From NCBI GenBank assembly GCA_947652605.1, contig OX393579.1, positions 37,826,970 to 37,890,969 of the forward strand: DNA of 64,000 nt, written 5' to 3'. The notes below the pieces were generated by a model. It saw only the letters and a program-made list of their open reading frames with translations, was not told the origin of the DNA and did no database searches. How positions within the stretch are numbered: the stretch's first letter is position 1; the number at the start of each line of letters is the position of its first letter. This DNA is from Elmis aenea (taxonomy: Eukaryota > Arthropoda > Insecta > Coleoptera > Elmidae). Shown here one piece after another: positions 11,771 to 23,339 of the stretch. The translations under genes were made by a program, and so were the position numbers.

Positions 11771-12433
11771 CAGGGTGGTCCACATAGAAGGGCCACTATT
11801 GGGATCTAGTAAACGGTAAGAGCTACAAAGAAGTTTAAATTAGACAAATAGTTCACCTTTCTGAGACGCTAGGTAATTAACAAAAATCATTTATTGTTAA
11901 TCATTAATCGGTTATGCTAGATCGTACAAAAATGTTTTTGGGGAAAAACTTGTAGATTTTTTTATGCACTGTTAAGTGAAAATATTCATTTGTTTTAATA
12001 TTGTTTAAATTCGCAGCACTCTAGTTTCATGGGAACTTATTGTCGAATTTTATTTGTTTTGATCGTAAATATTAAAATAAATACATTAAAGCCTATATTA
12101 ATGGAACGATGAACAAAAATGATTGCTTATAAGACCATAACTTGTATTTAAAAAAATGCAAGTTAGTAATTTATTTAAACATTTATACAATCTTGAAACA
12201 AATGAATGTTTTCATTTTACAGTGCGTATAAAATCTTTTTCCCCAAAAATATTTTTGCGCCATCAAGTATAACCCAGTTATTAACGATTTAAAAAACAAA
12301 TATCCCTTTCATTTTTGTTTTTTAAAACATAAAAGCATCTCAGAAAGTGGAACAATTTGTTTAATTGAAACTTCTTTGAAGCTCTTACTGTTTGCGAGAT
12401 CCAAATAGCGGTCCTTCTATGTGGACCACCCTG
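11771..12433. mobile_element. TA-flanked MITE, 663 bp
   Basis: Left end CAGGGTGGTCCACATAGAAG pairs with right CTTCTATGTGGACCACCCTG; TA lies on both sides (11769-11770, 12434-12435). Pairing continues inward (GAGCT...GTAAACAGTAAGAG-like blocks, TTCCCCAAAAA/TTTTTGGGGAAA), so the element is a loose palindrome throughout. No transposase frame. Tc1/mariner-type by ends and duplication. Confidence 0.85.
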
Positions 12434-12439
12434 TATTCA

Positions 12440-13175
12440 TAATGCATACTCCCGAATCCGACTCCCGACTCCGTCTCCCTACTCCAACTCCCGACTCCGG
12501 CTCTCGCCTCCGACTCTTGACTCCGACTCTCGACTCCGATCGACTTCAATTTTCACTTTTTTTAATTATGCTTCATACTGAAGACATTAAGGAAATGTCG
12601 TTCACGATTTCGTTCTTTAAAATTTCTTTTTTATCGTTTTTTTTTTCAGGTCTGATTCAATGTTTGAAATCGCAATCCTTCAATTCGCTTTCAAAGCTTC
12701 TTCTGAGACGCATACTTTATGTTTATTTTTTATTGTAAGCGCTTAAAAATTCTGTTTTGGCTAGATATGTTGTGACAAAAGAATTAAATTAAGTAAGGCT
12801 GCTTTTGATATTGTTGGATTATCATTCTCCCGACTCCAACTCCCGACTCCGACTCTCGCCTCCGACTCTCGACTCCGACTCTCGACTCCGATCGACTTCG
12901 ATTTTCACTTTTTTTAATTATGCTTCATACTGAAGACATTAAGAAAATGTCGTTCACGATTTCGTTCTTTAAAATTTCTTTTATATCGTTTTTTTTTCAG
13001 GTCTGATTCAATGTTTGAAATCGCAATCCTTTAATTCGCTTTCAAAGCTTCTTCTGAGACGCATACTTTATGCTTATTTTTTATTGTAAGCGCTTAAAAA
13101 TTCTGTTTTGGCTAGATATGTTGTGACAAAAGAATTAAATTAAGTAAGGCCGCTTTTGATATTGTTGGATTATAA
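12440..13175 (+). repeat. 352-bp tandem duplication containing a CTCCGA hexamer array
   Basis: Two copies of a ~352-bp unit lie head to tail (junction about 12823/12824), nearly identical from the (ACTCC[G/C])n block through the GATATTGTTGGATTAT end. Within each copy the hexamer array reads variants of GACTCC/GACTCT. Each copy also has a pyrimidine tract ending TTTTTTTTCAGGTCTGATTC, which looks like a 3' splice site but may be chance. The open frame 12421-12738 is produced by the hexamer array (Ser-Arg/Pro-Thr/Asp-Ser repeats) and is not a credible gene. Confidence 0.85.
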
Positions 13176-14342
13176 TTTTTCCGTTGTATCCAAATTCTGT
13201 TATTTGTTGATTGTTGAACTCAGTTAAAAGTGTGGACTCTGCTCCTATTAAAATTAATTATTTTTAAGCTTTCCAACCAATATGATCAAGTTTTAGTGAA
13301 GTAGCAAAATGCGTCTTCCTTCAGTCGTGTTCTTTATTCTGATTTAGACCTGAACAACACCTACGGATGAATATCTGTATCCTAGAAATGTGGTTAAGAA
13401 TGTTTTTTGTCTTTACTGACAAAAATATTGAAACATCATTTTTAGTAGGAAAATTACTAAAACACATTGATATATCACGGTGTGCTTTTTAAAAACTTTC
13501 AGACCATGCATGTAGTTTTTGTTCAAATGCTTGAAGTTTGGTTTTTATTATTAAATGTTAGTACTTTTTCTCTGTGGAACTAAAATAAGTTCGCTGTTTT
13601 TTTTTTTAATAAAACAGCTGGATATTAATTATAACATGCATTTCACATCATTATTATAATTTCATTACTAGGTACTTTTCTGGGCTCTCCTGTGAATATA
13701 TTGCGAATACGTGGGAAGTCGCGTATTACAGGTTGAGATGTTCTACTTTAATTAATAATTCTTTAACTATTGCCTTAAATACCAACGTTGATAATGATGA
13801 TTAGAAGATATTTCTTGAAATTTAACAAGTTAAATTTTAAACGTAATTTGTTCTTTATGGGATATTTTATTGTCGAGAACCGTGTCTAGTTTCTGGAACA
13901 CTAGTTATCGATCAACTTTGACTGCAACAATTTGTAATCTACACAAAGGACGGAAAACTAGGGCATGGTGTATAAGGTCTCTCAACGTATTAAATTTAAC
14001 AACCAAAGATACTTGAAGATTTTTAAATTGTTCTTGGGTCGACTTAGCTAAAATTAGTACTTCCATGTCTGAAGCGTGTAACTAACTCTTCTGGTGATAC
14101 GTAATTCCAAAACAATTGCACCCAAGCGGGATTAAGATACATACATACCCTTCCGCCATTTCCCTACGGAGGAAAAAGGAGAAGACCAACGCTTAAACTT
14201 TGTATCCTGAATTATAATATGCTAAAATTTGCACCAACAAATTTTGTACAGTTGCAGCACACGCAAGGTTAGTAAAATAAAGTTCGTATTCTAAAGCTGT
14301 CCTATGAATAAAAATATGGTTTTCGCATGTAGTTCAATACAT
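13176..14342. other. No gene seen
   Basis: AT-rich sequence with no supported features. Confidence 0.5.
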
Positions 14343-14346
14343 TTAA

Positions 14347-14942
14347 CCCTAGAAGCCCAATCTACGTAATTTTGACGTACACTCCAACACATATTCGCGA
14401 TCTCTTTCGCATGCTTGCTTAGATCGCCGTGACCATCCGAGCTAACTAGGTACATGCCCAGAGCTAACAGGAGACAGCAGTCTCGCTTTGATAAGTGCCG
14501 CCATTTTGTTGTTATGTTATGTTATGTTAACGTCGTTATGACGTATGTTTGGGCTTTGTTAACTTTTGCACTTTTCGAATTTTCTGAATTATATTTGACT
14601 TAAGTGATTTATGTTTGATAAGAGTTGATTAGTTTTCCATAAAAAAATATAAATAGTTGATTTTTGTAAACAATTTGTAATATATAAGAAAAAATTACAA
14701 GGATATCAGTTTTCGTGCCATTTTTTGTATGTTTAATTAAAGTGAACATTTCAGAGTTTAAATAAACAATGTTTTTTCTAAATTTCTGTTTTTTTATGAA
14801 CATAGAAAGTATTTCACATAAACCATACAAAAAACTAGTATTTGCAGTAAAGTTTATTTAGATAGAGCTCTTTTGTAATTGTACGTCGTTTTGACGTATG
14901 ATTGGGCTTTATAGCCTCAAAAATATGATTGGGCTTCTAGGG
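14347..14942. mobile_element. piggyBac-type MITE with TTAA duplication
   Basis: TTAA lies immediately outside both ends (14343-14346, 14943-14946). The left end is CCCTAGAAGCCCAATC and the right is its exact complement, GATTGGGCTTCTAGGG. CCCTAGAA closely matches the known start of piggyBac ends (CCCTAGAAAG). A subterminal motif around ACGT(C/A).TTTTGACGTA(T/C) followed by TTGGGCTT recurs inside both ends and once more near 14531-14560. There is no transposase; a 73-codon minus frame (14609-14830) has no recognisable domain. The length and lack of ORF make it a MITE presumably mobilised by a piggyBac transposase in trans. Confidence 0.9.
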
Positions 14943-15011
14943 TTAAAGACATTAAAGATTAGTTTTATTCATCTGAGAGGCGAATTTGCTGTCAATTGTA
15001 AATCAACTATA

Positions 15012-15636
15012 CAGGGTGTGTAAAAATTGGCGGAAGCGCTACACGTGGCGATGTTCTTCGTAAAATTCTAAGTCGAAAATCTTAATACGAAAATGTTGTA
15101 CCATGCTTGCTGTGTCTGCAAGAGGTCCTCAAAGTTTTGACATTTAGTCCTTTAATAAGCGTTATTATTTAATACTTGCAAATGAAAAAGATGCAACTTG
15201 GAATAAAAATAAATTTCGAATAGTATTTTTTCCTAGACATTGTGTTCTTCCTTTCAAAAATTGGTGTTGAAAATATGTAAATCACTGATTTGAATGTAAA
15301 TAATACATATGGCAACATTGTCATTAGCTGTCATCTCTGTTTTTCTCGTAATTATTTCTAGTTTGTGTTTTACGATACCCAAAAGTTTGCAGCTATGTTT
15401 ACGAACTGAAGGCTTTCAGTTCGAACAAAAATTGTAAATACCTAAGTAAAAATTGCTGATAAAAAAATGTCCAAACGCAAATCAATGTATGCAATGTTGC
15501 CAATTTTTATTTTCTTTAAATGGTTCCTGAGGCCATAGGAAGCATGGCACAACATTTTTGTATCAAGATTTTCGACTTAGAATATTACGAAGAACATCGT
15601 CACGTGTAGCGCTTCCGCCAATTTATACACACCCTG
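15012..15636. mobile_element. TA-flanked MITE, 625 bp
   Basis: The left end CAGGGTGTGTAAAAATTGGC pairs with the right GCCAATTTATACACACCCTG, and TA lies on both sides. The pairing continues inward for about 110 bp (GGAAGCGCTACACGTG, AACATTTTTGTATCAAGATT-like blocks). No coding frame. Tc1/mariner-like MITE. Confidence 0.88.
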
Positions 15637-15929
15637 TATAATACAAATTTTGATTATATCCCAAATTGTTTATTGCAATCATTTTTCAGCACGACAGTTG
15701 TGACTAGCGCATATCTAAAAATCAAAACTCAATTTTGTTTCCTTAAAAAAATAATTATTTTGACACAACAGTAACAGTTAAGTATAGACAAAAGCGTTTC
15801 CAGAACGTGTGACATAGGTATTCTGAGATGAATTAAATGCAAGAGTATTACAAAGCCCATAGTCTGGACGCCGTAAAAATTAGGTCATACTGAGATATAC
15901 AGTAGGTTTCTTAAATAATGCGAAACAAT

Positions 15930-16545
15930 TTGGGAGGTGATTCCTTATCGAAAATTAAGGGAAGTGTTTTATATAAAAAAAATTTGTTTGGACGTCTCCT
16001 TTCGGAGGAACGGTAAAATTAGGTTTTTATTTTATTTCTCAAATCTGATGGATAAACGTAGGAGAATGATATTTGGTAGATGTTTTATACTTATTAAACG
16101 GTTTTCCATAGTAATATTTTCAATGGTCTCCCACCTTCATAGGGGGCTAAAAAGCGCGACCCCTGTTGTTTTTTTATCAGATTTTTTTTAAAGCTTGTTT
16201 TATTTACAAACTTTTTTTACTTTTTAACTTTTTTTGTAAAACCCACAGTTTTTTAGTAAACAATAACATAAGTGAACATGAACCATTAAAATATTCCAAT
16301 ATTTGGTCGTTACCATGGTTTGTTAATGTTCATGTTGGGTAGAATTGATGGGTGTAATTCATTTTGACGTTTACGCAGCGAAAACGCATTTTAATAAGGA
16401 AACAACATCTACCTAATATCATTCTCCTACATGTATGTAAATTTGAGAAATAAAATAAAAACCTAATTTTACCGCTCTTCTTTAGGGGGGTGTAACTCCG
16501 AAAGACCCCCCTTAATTTTTGATGGGGAACCACCTCCCGATTTTT
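15930..16545. repeat. Fold-back repeat with ~180-bp arms
   Basis: GGGAGGTGATTCC...AAAATTAAGGG, GGTAAAATTAGG and AGGAGAATGATATTTGGTAG on the left are repeated in inverted orientation on the right (16366-16545). Because the arms mirror each other, open frames at 15937-16191 (+) and 16330-16533 (-) encode similar peptides (both contain GKIRFLFYFSNL). This reflects duplicated DNA and is not proof of a gene. Clear terminal duplication not identified. Confidence 0.75.
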
Positions 16546-17748
16546 GAAATGTAAAAAATATCTTAAATTATTTAAGTTTTTAAGTTTTTATGTGTTTAAT
16601 TAAGTACAGCTAATTTTGTTTATGTGTTGATTTGTTTTATTTCCATGGCAACTTTGATGAAACTTTATAAAAACAATAATATTGCTATAACTTGTTTATT
16701 TTAAAAACAAACCCAACAACCTATGTATCAAAGAAACGAGTACATTTTTTTTAATGAACTCAGAGACAACTATAGTTGCCAGCCATGACATTTTTGAACA
16801 ACAGAAGATCTTGTTTAAAATAGCTAGCTAACTTTTGTCCCATTTAACTAACCTTGTATTTCCATTATTTACGGAGATAGAAAAAATAGTGCCACATCGA
16901 AGAGTGAAACAAACTGTAAGTTGCTTAAATAATACTGAAGATGCTTAGGGCACACTAAATTATCATTTCGTTGTAACAAACAGAACGAACGATAAGGCAA
17001 AGCTGAGCGGAATGTTATGTGGGGTGAAAGTCGACTTGAAGGACTAGTGAAAGCAATGAATTGGTTAGTGCTTTATCTCGAATACTAAAACATTATCTGT
17101 TCCGGGTTTGACTCATTCAGGATGCTGGACAAGGGCTTAATGCCGGAACCCTAACAGTCAGTTCGGGACGATTGACAAACTGTTGGTTTATGGATATGGG
17201 ACGTCGGACGTGATGAGGAAAGTTGTAATTATGTGTCATTGCGCTTTTAAAATGATATTATTATGAAATGACCTGGGGATTAATGGACATCGGTACAAAT
17301 ATTGTTTGTTTCCTGAAACAGTAGTATTTAAATATCTTTGCAATACCAATACATCTCCACAAAAACAAGAATCACAACGACGTATTTTAACAATTGTACC
17401 AAACAATATTGCATATAATTTGCTTTAAAATATAACTTGTTAAACTGTAATTGGTTTTACAATACATCAAGAATGATTTTTATGATTTTTAATATTGTTT
17501 TTTTAACTTTTTAAACATAAAAATTAGTTATGGTCGTAAAAGTCAGAAACTTTTGTAATTATTTATGGTAAATTAGTTTCCCTAGTGTTGAATAAATTAC
17601 GACAAAACAATGGAAGCATAGAAAATAATAATGCACATAGCAGTTTCTCAATTATTTATATACAATTGAGGAGTTTTATTTTTAAAATTTTATTTAATAG
17701 CATTTTGGGGTTTCAACAAATATCTCAAAAGACACATTTTTATTGAGA
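16546..17748. other. No gene seen; modestly GC-richer patch near 17.0-17.2 kb
   Basis: Mostly AT-rich. The 16990-17225 stretch is less AT-rich, but no open frame or repeat partner was recognised. Confidence 0.4.
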
Positions 17749-18095
17749 TAATAGTTATTTATGTATCAAGGCCAAAAAGTACGTTTTGGCCGAGGTGCAT
17801 ATTACATTTTTTGTGCGACCGAATTAAAAACAATTTAAATTTTTAGTAATTTTCAAAATTATAGGTTAGAAACGACGTGACATTCTGTCACTGACAGCTG
17901 ACGGCGTATGTACTGCATTACCGGCCCTTTCCTTAGCAACGGCCGTAAAAGTTACTTTTTCGGCCGTTGCTAAGGGTAACGGCCTGAAAAGTAACTTTTA
18001 CGGCCGTTGCTAAGGATAGGGCCGGTAATGCAGTACTTTATGGTTGCTAACGCGTCCGTCAAACAGCTGTTTCTAGTACGATCGCACAAAAAATA
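17749..18095 (+). mobile_element. Hairpin-rich non-autonomous element, copy B
   Basis: Near-identical to copy A (7279-7687) from TAATAGTTATTTATG to CGATCGCACAAAAAATA, but lacking a ~60-bp inner segment (the CAGCAAACCAGACGCGG part) so that GGCCAAAAAGT runs directly into ACGTTTTGGCC. The central rRNA-like GC stems are intact as sequence, but I see no resemblance to a known RNA gene. Confidence 0.85.
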
Positions 18096-19475
18096 ATATT
18101 ATTTACTGATCAAATGATAGATACTTACGTCTTTTGACATTCAATCTGTAATAAATAAAAGAATTAATGAAACAAAAGAATAGCCCATAAAATAGAAGCT
18201 TTACTGGTTAAATATATTTTATAGATCATAAAATGTAATATATTGGGCAGATAAAACATTGGCCAAACAGTTTTTATTGAAAATATTATTATTAACGGTA
18301 ATTTGAAAAAATTGAAAATAAAAGTAGATATCGTTACAAAAATTAATTTGTTTGATTTAAAAATCGCTTATTTTATTGTTGTAATTTTTCTTAAACTTCG
18401 ATTCTTAAACCGTTTAGATACCAAAAGTGGCCCTTAAAAACAATTTATACTGTTGAATGTAAAGCAAATAGTTACAAAAGCTTCCGATAACTCAACCCCG
18501 CATATTTTATGGATAAGAATCAGTAGATCTGAAACTTTTAGCAGTTGTACTAGTAAAACCTGTTGAAGTTAGAGAGATACTACCAAAAGAATCACGATAT
18601 ATTTTGATATAACCGGCCTGTTTAACAGCGTACGAATTGAATTGCCACTACATAAATCTCGAGTTTTAGTTAGCTTGCTTTGGGGATCCTATTAGCCAAC
18701 AACAATGTGTACTTGAATTTAAATAATGCAAATAACAACACAACTCTACCTTGCTTGTACAGTGTAATTGGGGATTTATTTCTAAAGCATCTTGTTTCCT
18801 GACTGACCCAAACAAAATTCACTAATACATTTATATGTTTGTATGTTTTTATTGTCAAAGGGGCTTATTTAAAGATTTAAATACATATTTATTAAACCAA
18901 ATAGTTCAAAATTTGTAACAATTCGATCACATTTTTTTATTTTCTTAGTAAGTGCAATGAATTTATTGCTAATTAAGTGTATCAATGTTATAATATTTTA
19001 TAAAAATTTATACATATCTACTTAAAGGTGTAATCAAATTTGAAGTATGACTCTAATGACTCAACAAATTTAAAAAAGACTAACAAACATTAACACTGGT
19101 TTTAAAATATAAAATTGCGAAAACTAAATCTTCCGAAAAAAATCAGAATGAATGCACTATTTTTAAAGTAAGGATTGGATTGTTTTAAAACTCTAGAAGT
19201 GCGGCTCACAACAACAATTTGTTGCGGTGAAGCCAAGTATTTACAGCAGATGTTACATTAAAATGTATTCTATAGATTAATTGTTTTCAAAACAAAATAG
19301 TGCGATAAGCTGTGACAAAAGAAAATTTAACGGTAAGAATAAGAGGAAGACGACTGTAAAGAAATCAATAATTAAGGTCAATATTAGAGATAATTTTCAG
19401 TTTTTATAAAACGGTTAAGACGAGGGTTGATGGAAAAAATCACAGTCCGGCATGGAAACAATTCTTTTGTAGGAT
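18096..19475. other. No gene seen
   Basis: AT-rich sequence without supported feature; a 62-codon minus frame (18670-18858) has no recognisable domain. Confidence 0.5.
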
Positions 19476-19484
19476 GCAAATTAT

Positions 19485-21005
19485 TATTTTTTTAAATAAT
19501 ATTTTTGAAGTAAAATGCATGTATACCAGCGATGTTCTAACCAGGGACTGAGAAGGGAAACAAAACGAAAATGTTAAACGAAATCAACCGAATGTTCTTA
19601 AAGAACGAAAACGAAAACGAATACGAAATTATTATTTTTGGTTTATGAACGAAAACGATATAATTGTTAACCGGTTTTATCACTGTTTCAATTTTATTTG
19701 TTAAACACGAACGCGATTTACCTTTTATGCTGGGGAGATTCTACGAGGTAGTAAAAAATCTCACTTGAAATAAGTGCGTTTCACTCTTCTCCATATACAG
19801 AAATATATATTAACAACTTTATTGTTTATACATGCAATTCCGTGTAACGCAACTAACGGTACAGATATTTTCTATTCCTAATTTGTTGATTAGATCATTA
19901 ATAAAGAATATACATTTGATTGGATATATATTATTAATGTGTATGTTTTATTTGCTTTTAGAGTTAATATAGTAAGTTTTTTTTAATATCTTTTTTTATT
20001 TATAACATTCATGGAAATATTAAGTGAATTACCCACTTGCATTATTTTTTTTCTCTTTTTAAATAACTACAGCAGGATCTAATTTCCAATTCAAGTGTAT
20101 AGATCTTTAGTACTATAACAAATTTAAAACAGCACTTGCTATATTTTTGAATTTTTAGATAAAGATTGTGTGTACAATTGAAACTAATCAAGTTGTGTTT
20201 TTACAACTTACGGGTGTTATACTAAATAAAATGGTTAAATGTTAATGTGTTTAACGATTTAGTTTTAATATGGCGGCGGTTCGCCAGTCTAAAATATGAT
20301 GTCCGTTAGGATCAAACAAATCGTCATCGTTTATAATTTAGTGAAGATGCAAATATTGTTATCGTATTAATAGAGGGTTGTAGTGACTTGAAAAACAAAA
20401 TTAAAGTCCTCGATTTTTTGACGACAAAAAAAAACTGTAAAACCGGTTTTAACCGTTATTATTTCGGTTCACGAAAACGGAAGAGGAATTTTTTGGGTGA
20501 GAACGAAAAGAACGAAAACGATATATTTCGTTTTTAGTCCCTGGTTCTAATCTCATTATACCCTTTTTGTAGACCGATACGTCGAGGTTTACAAAATAAG
20601 CGTCAAAATCCGCTATTTGATTAAAATCTTTGTCTTGACAAACTTTTATTTCTAGCATGGAAAAAGATGGTTGTTAAAGAGGGACAAATCTGGAGAAAAT
20701 GGTGCAAAAGAAATCAATTCGAAGCCCAGTTCTTAAATTGTGGATGTTGCAATTCAGGGAGAGTGAGTCGGTGTATTTTCGAAATGAAAGAGCAATATTT
20801 TTTTCGCCACATCCCCCACATCCGTATTTTTAAAAATAGTTTTCCATTTGCTTAAATCAGTTCAATAAGTTGACGTAGTACCACCAGTTGCAGCTTTGTC
20901 CATTAGAAGGTAATCAGTTATGATGATACCTCATCGGTACCAAAAAACTGACACCATGATCTTATCAGCCGAAGTCACCTTCTTTGACTTCCTCTGAAGA
21001 GGATA
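19485..21005 (-). pseudogene. mariner transposase pseudogene (C-terminal half) split by an hAT insertion
   Basis: On the minus strand from about 21005 I read, across frameshifts, ADKIMVSVFW, GIIITDYL, then LFHFENTPTHS, ELISFAPFSPDL, and DAYFVNLDVSVYKKGIMRLE up to about 20545. After skipping 19542-20543, the frame resumes with HRWYTCILLQKYYLKK. This matches the order of the mariner catalytic domain: K..ASVFWD..G....DYL, LF.QDNA..H, ELL.HPPYSPDL, and a C-terminus like LE.RW..CI...G.Y. The usual HQDNAP aspartate position reads FENTP, so a catalytic residue is lost. The N-terminal half with its DNA-binding domain was not recognised. Frameshifts, stops and the insertion make it dead. Confidence 0.8.
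19542..20543. mobile_element. hAT-type non-autonomous element (1.0 kb) inserted in mariner relic
   Basis: Ends are CAGGGACTGAGAA and TTTTTAGTCCCTG (inverted). The 8-bp flanks are GTTCTAAC (19534-19541) and GTTCTAAT (20544-20551), a near-perfect duplication. The terminal zones are rich in AACGAAAACGA-type motifs in both orientations. Removing it rejoins the mariner coding sequence across the site, an independent proof of the insertion point. No transposase frame inside. Confidence 0.9.
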
Positions 21006-22163
21006 ATCTCTGTGCTTCCACTGTTTGGATTATTTTTTACTTCTGTTGTGTAATGATGGACTCTATCTCATCTATAGTAATAGATCTTGGCATCAAATCA
21101 CTTGAGTTCGCCAAAATCCGATTCAAAGAAAGTTGGAGAATTTAGTGTCGCTCTTTTTATTTCGGAGTGAAGAATCTTACGCTTTGACCAAATGTCAAAA
21201 ACTTTTGACAAATTGAAATTTCAGATTTTAATGATAAACGACATGGCAAAAATAGACACAGGTCGCAAACTTTTTAGCCCACCCACGTATCTGTTTGAAA
21301 GTTTAAGTCTATGCTTTATATCTTTAATAATAAACCTGCGTAAGTTAAATAAAAATACACCCACATTGGCGAGTATCTACATAAGTCTCGAGATACTTCT
21401 TTATTCATCACCAAATTACTTATTTAAAACTGGTGTGTAAGGTTATGTCTAATATAAATAGGTCAACCAACACGCCGCAGTAAAATTATTCATTTTAAAT
21501 TATGATAAAATCCCCTTTTTTTATTCCGGAATCCAAATACCAGTTACGTCTCTGATCATAACAATAAAATGTTATCTTACTATTTCACCCTTTTTTTTCA
21601 AATTTATGTTTGATTTTCTGTGAATGGAGTCCTAGTTTTCTTTCGCAGAACACTTCGAATAATTGTACAGATGTATTTATTTACAAAAGATATGAGAGTA
21701 TCTTGGCGGTGAACCGGAAACTCCATCAAAGCTTTCTTTTATGTACTGAAAGATGAAACCCTAAATAAATATGCACGCATTTTAAAAAAGCGTTTCCATC
21801 TGCGAGATTGTTCGTGTATCGTAAATTCCGCAATTGAACGTGTACGTATACCAGTATAGACCGTATTAGAAATTTACGCATCATTGAATCTTCGTTATGG
21901 AGGTCAGCGTAGAATGCTGGATATAAAATGATATCTAGATTAAGTTCGCGTAATAAAAAATTTATATATTTGGGCCATAAAGATATATTTATGAAGTAAG
22001 GATGATGTACCACCACGATAGCAGTAAAGTAGGTGCGAAATTTTCTTTAAAAGTTTAGTTATTCATACAGCAACTCAGACGCTTTAAGAACCTTTTTTTT
22101 GCTGTGTTAGTTATTACACTAGCTAAAAGCACTTTTTTGCACATTACACTCCACATATTGCTG
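21006..22163. other. No gene seen
   Basis: AT-rich. Frames at 21192-21440 (+) and 21726-22016 (-) carry no recognisable domain; the latter has nearby MITE-like sequence downstream. Left uncalled. Confidence 0.4.
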
Positions 22164-22165
22164 TA

Positions 22166-22272
22166 CAGGGTGGACTAAATTCGAATGTTTTACCGGGTAT
22201 CTTGATTACCGTAAGAGTTAGCGAAAATCTGATATCGGTCTCTTAGGTTATTTTTTGAGAAAATGTCGGTAG
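22166..22272 (+). mobile_element. Left end of a CAGGGTGG-type MITE, truncated
   Basis: TA|CAGGGTGGACTAAATTC begins the fragment and is followed by TATCTTGATTACCGTAAGAG and GTTAGCGAAAATCTGATATC. The same order recurs, diverged, at about 24075-24180 (GTATCTCAGTAACT, AACGTAATAGTTAGCG). It ends where the pogo/Tigger relic begins. Confidence 0.6.
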
Positions 22273-22276
22273 GGTA

Positions 22277-23276
22277 AACCAGGGTGAGATGGTGATATCG
22301 GGTGCAACGGTGAACCGCGTTATTTCTGCTAACTAGCACTAAATGGCCAGTTTTATGCCGTACATCTGTTATACATAAACAGCCATTAGTTGTGCAAGTG
22401 AAATGTACCACATTTGTTTGAAAATTGGTAAGTAAATCAAAAAATATTGTTTCAAGCCACTAAAAACATTATACAGTGATATGTGTTTCTGCTTGTGTGA
22501 ATGGTTGAAATCACTCGCTTGCAAATAATTCGTTATATGCATGATCCTTGGAGTATAAAGAGATAACATCACCTCCAAAAATACCGAACAACCTAGCAGG
22601 TTAAGAGTGATGCCGTTCACCATCTCTCCCTTGCAAATGGGATTGATGGTAAATGTGCCTATGGTAGAAATGGTGACTAGTTGTACATATGTATGTACTT
22701 ATCTACAGTCACAGAAAATGCGACCAGGTTGCTCGAAGATTGTAGAAGGAAGCTTTTCGAATTTGACAAGCGATGATATAACTCCTGGAAAAATGCTGGA
22801 ACAAATTTCTCCTGTGCCAGTCGTGTCTCAAATTGAAATCGCAAGAATGCAAGAAATTTAGCAAGTATTCTGAATACATAATGTTAAAGTTTTAAGAAAT
22901 CAATCACGAAAAAAAAACTCTTGCAATCAATCTTCAGGCAACAAAAATAAAAATAAGCTTTCAAAAACTACAAAATTCAAAACGAAGAAGGGAATTGTGT
23001 CCGAAACGTCATTTGAATCGTGTTCAGAACTTAAACTGAAAGACGAAGAAGATGGTGATGAACATGAAGAATGTTGTGGTGATGGCTGCGGCGAAGAAGA
23101 CGAAAAAGACAGTTGACTGGCTTCTATGCCTTATTTGTAAACGTTGGATGCATCAAGAGTGTAAACAGTTCACTAATTTATGCCATCTTTGCGGCAAATA
23201 CGAGTAAAAAAAAATAAAAATTTTTAAAAACATTTCAGTACCTATTTCACAAATCGCCATCTCACCCATATAGCAT
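22277..23276 (+). mobile_element. pogo/Tigger-like element relic
   Basis: The left side begins CAGGGTGAGATGGTGAT and the right side carries ATCGCCATCTCACCC near 23262-23276, giving matching inverted ends of about 15 bp. A second forward-oriented GGGTGAGATGGTGATTT starts at about 23293, so either a hairpin end or a second copy's terminus lies there. The interior holds the C-terminal transposase remnant described separately. TA duplication cannot be shown cleanly. Confidence 0.6.
22720..23207 (+). pseudogene. pogo/Tigger transposase C-terminal relic with cysteine-rich finger
   Basis: With stops and frame changes, the plus strand reads NLTSDDITPGKMLEQISPVP, then KFKTKKGIVSETSFES, an acidic run around DEEDGDEHEECC, and finally DWLLCLICKRWMHQECKQF followed by CHLCGKYE and a stop. 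The C..C...W.H.EC......C..C finger after an acidic Cys-rich stretch is the usual C-terminus of insect pogo/Tigger-type transposases that resemble a PHD finger. The DDE catalytic domain is missing, so this is a 5'-truncated relic. The 84-codon open frame at 22607-22861 is the first part of it and not an independent gene. Confidence 0.65.
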
Positions 23277-23339
23277 TCATCAACTAACCCTTACTGGTAT
23301 GGGTGAGATGGTGATTTGATGAAAATAAAAAAATGCGGT

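Noticed and set aside
12421..12738. 105-codon plus-strand open frame with TPTPDSGSRLRL repeats
   Set aside because: Produced by translating the CTCCGA hexamer array and the end of a MITE; no start context or domain.
15937..16533. Two open frames on opposite strands encoding similar peptides
   Set aside because: They are the two arms of one inverted repeat; similarity comes from the DNA duplication.
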